Source: Alphaproteobacteria bacterium (GTDB lineage Bacteria > Pseudomonadota > Alphaproteobacteria > RF32 > CAG-239). Taken from it: 7,410 nt of DNA. Position numbers and translations under genes: made by a program. A model generated the notes under the pieces. That model made no database searches. It worked only from the letters and a program-made list of their open reading frames with translations, and had not been told where the DNA came from. The DNA is taken from NCBI GenBank assembly GCA_017958895.1, contig JAGDBT010000054.1, positions 1 to 7,410 of the forward strand. The letters run 5' to 3'. This document shows positions 5,397-7,410 of this stretch, piece after piece; the stretch's first letter is position 1; each line of letters begins with the position of its first letter.

Positions 5397-6112
5397 CAAA
5401 TGAAAAATGGAAAATTGTCTGCTTTGAGGAAGTCGGAAGCACAAACGATGTGGCTCAACAATACAGCAGTCAGGGAGTAGCGGGTAAAACTGTTATAAGA
5501 GCACTTTCGCAGACCGCAGGTCGGGGAAGAAGAGGGCGCTCTTGGCAGAGTTTACAGGGTAATTTGTTTTTTTCGTTGTTGTTGGAATTTGCCGTTGAAC
5601 AATCTGCAAAATTGGTTTTAGCGAGCTCATTAAGCGTTTTGGAAACCGTCAAAAAATTTAGCAATAAAGCTGATGTTTGCTTGAAATGGCCGAATGATGT
5701 GTTGTTGAACGGGGCAAAAGTGTGCGGAATTTTGTTGGAAAAAGGTGCGGGAAAGTATATGATTATCGGGATAGGAGTAAACGTTAAACAAAGCCCGAAA
5801 TCAGGAGACTTGTTGTATCCTACAACTTCACTTGCCGAAGCAAATATTGAGGTTACTCCGGAAGATTTCTTGGAGAGTTTTTTAGCGGATTTTGATAAAA
5901 ATTTGCAAAGAGAATTTGCCGAACTTCGGGAGATTTGGTTGAAATATGCAACCGGAGTCGGTAAGGAAATTGCGGTTCGGCAAAACGGCAAAGACGAAAA
6001 AGGAATTTTTTGCGGAATTGACGAGAACGGAAATTTATTGTTGCAAAATAAGAACGGTCTGAAAAAAATTATGGCCGGAGATGTTTTTTTTATAGAGAAA
6101 AAAGATGAATGA
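5393..6112 (+). CDS. birA: Biotin--[acetyl-CoA-carboxylase] ligase
   Basis: This cytoplasmic enzyme of 239 residues activates biotin with ATP to biotinyl-5'-AMP and transfers it to the lysine of a carrier protein such as AccB. It shows GSTND (15-19), the nucleotide and biotin loop GRGRRGRSW (43-51), KWPNDV (98-103) with the catalytic-site lysine K98, GILLE (112-116) and GIGVNV (126-131). A small C-terminal domain (about 188-235) has a GDV motif. There is no N-terminal winged helix, so it is the mono-functional type and not a repressor of biotin genes. It starts inside the NuoN-like stop (ATGA), with GGAGAG at 5378-5383 as ribosome site. Its place between nuoN and rnj is the usual one in Alphaproteobacteria and anchors the identity of the divergent upstream genes. 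All active-site motifs look normal. Confidence 0.96.
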   Translation: MTNEKWKIVCFEEVGSTNDVAQQYSSQGVAGKTVIRALSQTAGRGRRGRSWQSLQGNLFFSLLLEFAVEQSAKLVLASSLSVLETVKKFSNKADVCLKWPNDVLLNGAKVCGILLEKGAGKYMIIGIGVNVKQSPKSGDLLYPTTSLAEANIEVTPEDFLESFLADFDKNLQREFAELREIWLKYATGVGKEIAVRQNGKDEKGIFCGIDENGNLLLQNKNGLKKIMAGDVFFIEKKDE

Positions 6113-7410
6113 ATTTAGTGAAAAAGGGATTTATTTTTTGCCGTTGGGCGGTGCCGACGAAATAGGCATGAATATGTATGTTTATGTGGTTAACGGCAAA
6201 ATGTTGGTGGTTGATGCCGGTTACGGTTTTTTGGCCGATGATTATCCGGGTATGGAGTTGGCTTATGCATCACCGGAATTTTTTGCCGAGCATCAGGGGC
6301 AAATAGAGGGGTTGTTTGTTACCCATGCACATGAAGACCATATGGGTGCGGTAGGGCAAATATGGCCATATCTGAAATGTCCGATTTATGCCAGTGATTT
6401 TACTTTGGGATTGATTAAAGAACGTTTGGCAGAATTTAAACTTGATGAAGAAGTGCCGCTGATTTCTGCAACTAAAACAAAATGTTTTGATTTTGAAGAT
6501 TTTAGTGTGGAATTTATTCAGGTTGCACACTCCGTTCCGCAAACCTGTGCTTTGGCAATTCGCACGAAATACGGCAATATATTGCATGCTACGGATTGGC
6601 GTTTTGATGATGAAAAATTATCGGTTTTGCCGACCGATTTTGAGGCTTTGAAACGTTTTTCCGATCAGGGCGTCGATATGTTGGTGTGTGATTCCACAAA
6701 TGTTATGGTAAATGAAAAATTGCCTTCCGAATCGGATGTGAGAAAAAGTTTGTTAAAGCTGATTCCGCAAATTGAAGGGGGGGTGATTGTTACCCTTTTC
6801 TCATCAAACTTAGTGCGTTTGGAAAGTCTTATAATGGCGGCAGAAGAGGCGGGACGTTCACCGGTATTGTTCGGAAGGTCATTACTTACGAATATCAAAA
6901 TAGCTCGTGAGTGCGGTTATTTTCAAGATTTTCCGAAAGTTTATTCGGCAGAGGAAGCCAAAGATATTCCGGCGGATAATGCAATGTATATTTGTACGGG
7001 TTCGCAAGCCAATTATCGCAGTGCCTTGATGTCAATTGCCAACGGTGAAAGCAAATATGTTAAGATAGACGCTTCCGATACGGTAATTTTTTCTTCCAAG
7101 GTTATTCCGGGAAATGAGGCGCGCATAGAACGGCTGCAAGATAAATTTGAAGAAACCGGCGCCAAAGTTATTACCGATGAAACAGCTTTGGTGCATGCTT
7201 CCGGTCATGCAAATCGCGACGATTTGAAAAAAATGTATGATTTGTTGAAACCGGCCATTGTTTTGCCGGTACACGGCGATAAAAAATTTATTCGTGAACA
7301 TAAACGTTTTGCTTTGACTTGCGGGGTTAAAGATGTTTTTTCGGCTCGGAACGGAGAAGTATGTTTGTTACGGGATAAAAGTATTGAAAAAATAGCAGAA
7401 GTACCGACAG
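6105..7410 (+). CDS. rnj: Ribonuclease J (3' end cut by window edge)
   Basis: This metallo-beta-lactamase/beta-CASP nuclease acts in 5'-3' RNA decay and rRNA 5'-end maturation. The frame is open from 6105 to the window end (435 codons). The usual length is about 550, so the C-terminal domain lies mostly outside. Visible motifs are FLPLGGADEIGMN (11-23), the metal-binding HAHEDH (74-79), H142 in AHSVPQ, D164 in HATDW, DSTN (196-199), the beta-CASP part with CTGSQ (297-301) and VIPGNE (333-338), HASGH (364-368) and LPVHGD (387-392) with H390. All catalytic metal ligands appear present. Small deviations are GADEIG for the usual GSGEIG, and AN after CTGSQ instead of GE. The start overlaps the birA stop by 8 nt and has only a weak purine-rich site before it. 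It is chosen because it gives the normal distance to the first motif. Confidence 0.96.
   Translation, partial: MNEFSEKGIYFLPLGGADEIGMNMYVYVVNGKMLVVDAGYGFLADDYPGMELAYASPEFFAEHQGQIEGLFVTHAHEDHMGAVGQIWPYLKCPIYASDFTLGLIKERLAEFKLDEEVPLISATKTKCFDFEDFSVEFIQVAHSVPQTCALAIRTKYGNILHATDWRFDDEKLSVLPTDFEALKRFSDQGVDMLVCDSTNVMVNEKLPSESDVRKSLLKLIPQIEGGVIVTLFSSNLVRLESLIMAAEEAGRSPVLFGRSLLTNIKIARECGYFQDFPKVYSAEEAKDIPADNAMYICTGSQANYRSALMSIANGESKYVKIDASDTVIFSSKVIPGNEARIERLQDKFEETGAKVITDETALVHASGHANRDDLKKMYDLLKPAIVLPVHGDKKFIREHKRFALTCGVKDVFSARNGEVCLLRDKSIEKIAEVPT

Noticed and set aside
5470..5991. A 173-codon minus-strand open frame
   Set aside because: It lies wholly inside birA, whose active-site motifs are clear on the plus strand. 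It has no ribosome site or recognisable motif and is an antisense shadow.

Overview
The window looks like part of the chromosome of a low-GC alphaproteobacterium. The main evidence is the gene order nuoL-nuoM-nuoN-birA-rnj, which is the usual downstream end of the complex I operon in Alphaproteobacteria. BirA has no N-terminal DNA-binding domain and RNase J follows it, which fits that group. TGA is used as a normal stop codon. A host-associated or oxygen-poor lifestyle is only a guess, based on the AT-rich composition and the unusual respiratory genes.

Layout. Positions 1-315 carry no convincing protein gene. They hold small hairpins, an intrinsic terminator (109-140), a 19-base fragment of a tRNA-Lys 3' end (143-161), a palindrome-rich insert (162-283) and a symmetrical terminator (284-313). 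An intact tRNA-Lys(TTT) lies on the minus strand at 316-391 with a clear promoter at 407-435. Divergently, the plus strand carries a tightly packed run: a small unknown protein (547-867), NuoL-like (884-2557), NuoM-like (2557-3966), NuoN-like (3978-5396), biotin-protein ligase (5393-6112) and RNase J (6105 to beyond the window end). The junctions are short gaps or overlaps of 1, 4 and 8 nt, so they probably form one translationally coupled operon.

The striking point is the three complex I membrane-arm subunits. They are intact, near-normal in length and in the ancestral order. Yet by-eye alignment to family motifs shows that most residues known to carry protons in complex I are gone. The TM5 glutamate is replaced in all three (Phe, Ala, Val). 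The TM7 lysine is kept only in NuoL (K208); it is Arg in NuoM and Leu in NuoN. The TM12 Lys/Glu is missing in all three. NuoL still has its long C-terminal linker and last membrane helix. This suggests a complex I, or a derivative of it, whose distal arm has been kept as structure while its proton pumping is lost or changed. The window also lacks nuoA-K, which would normally lie directly upstream; the tRNA-Lys and a small unknown gene are there instead.

The second item of interest is the 26-base duplication of the tRNA-Lys 3' end and flank, with the T-loop of the partial copy apparently split by palindrome-rich DNA.
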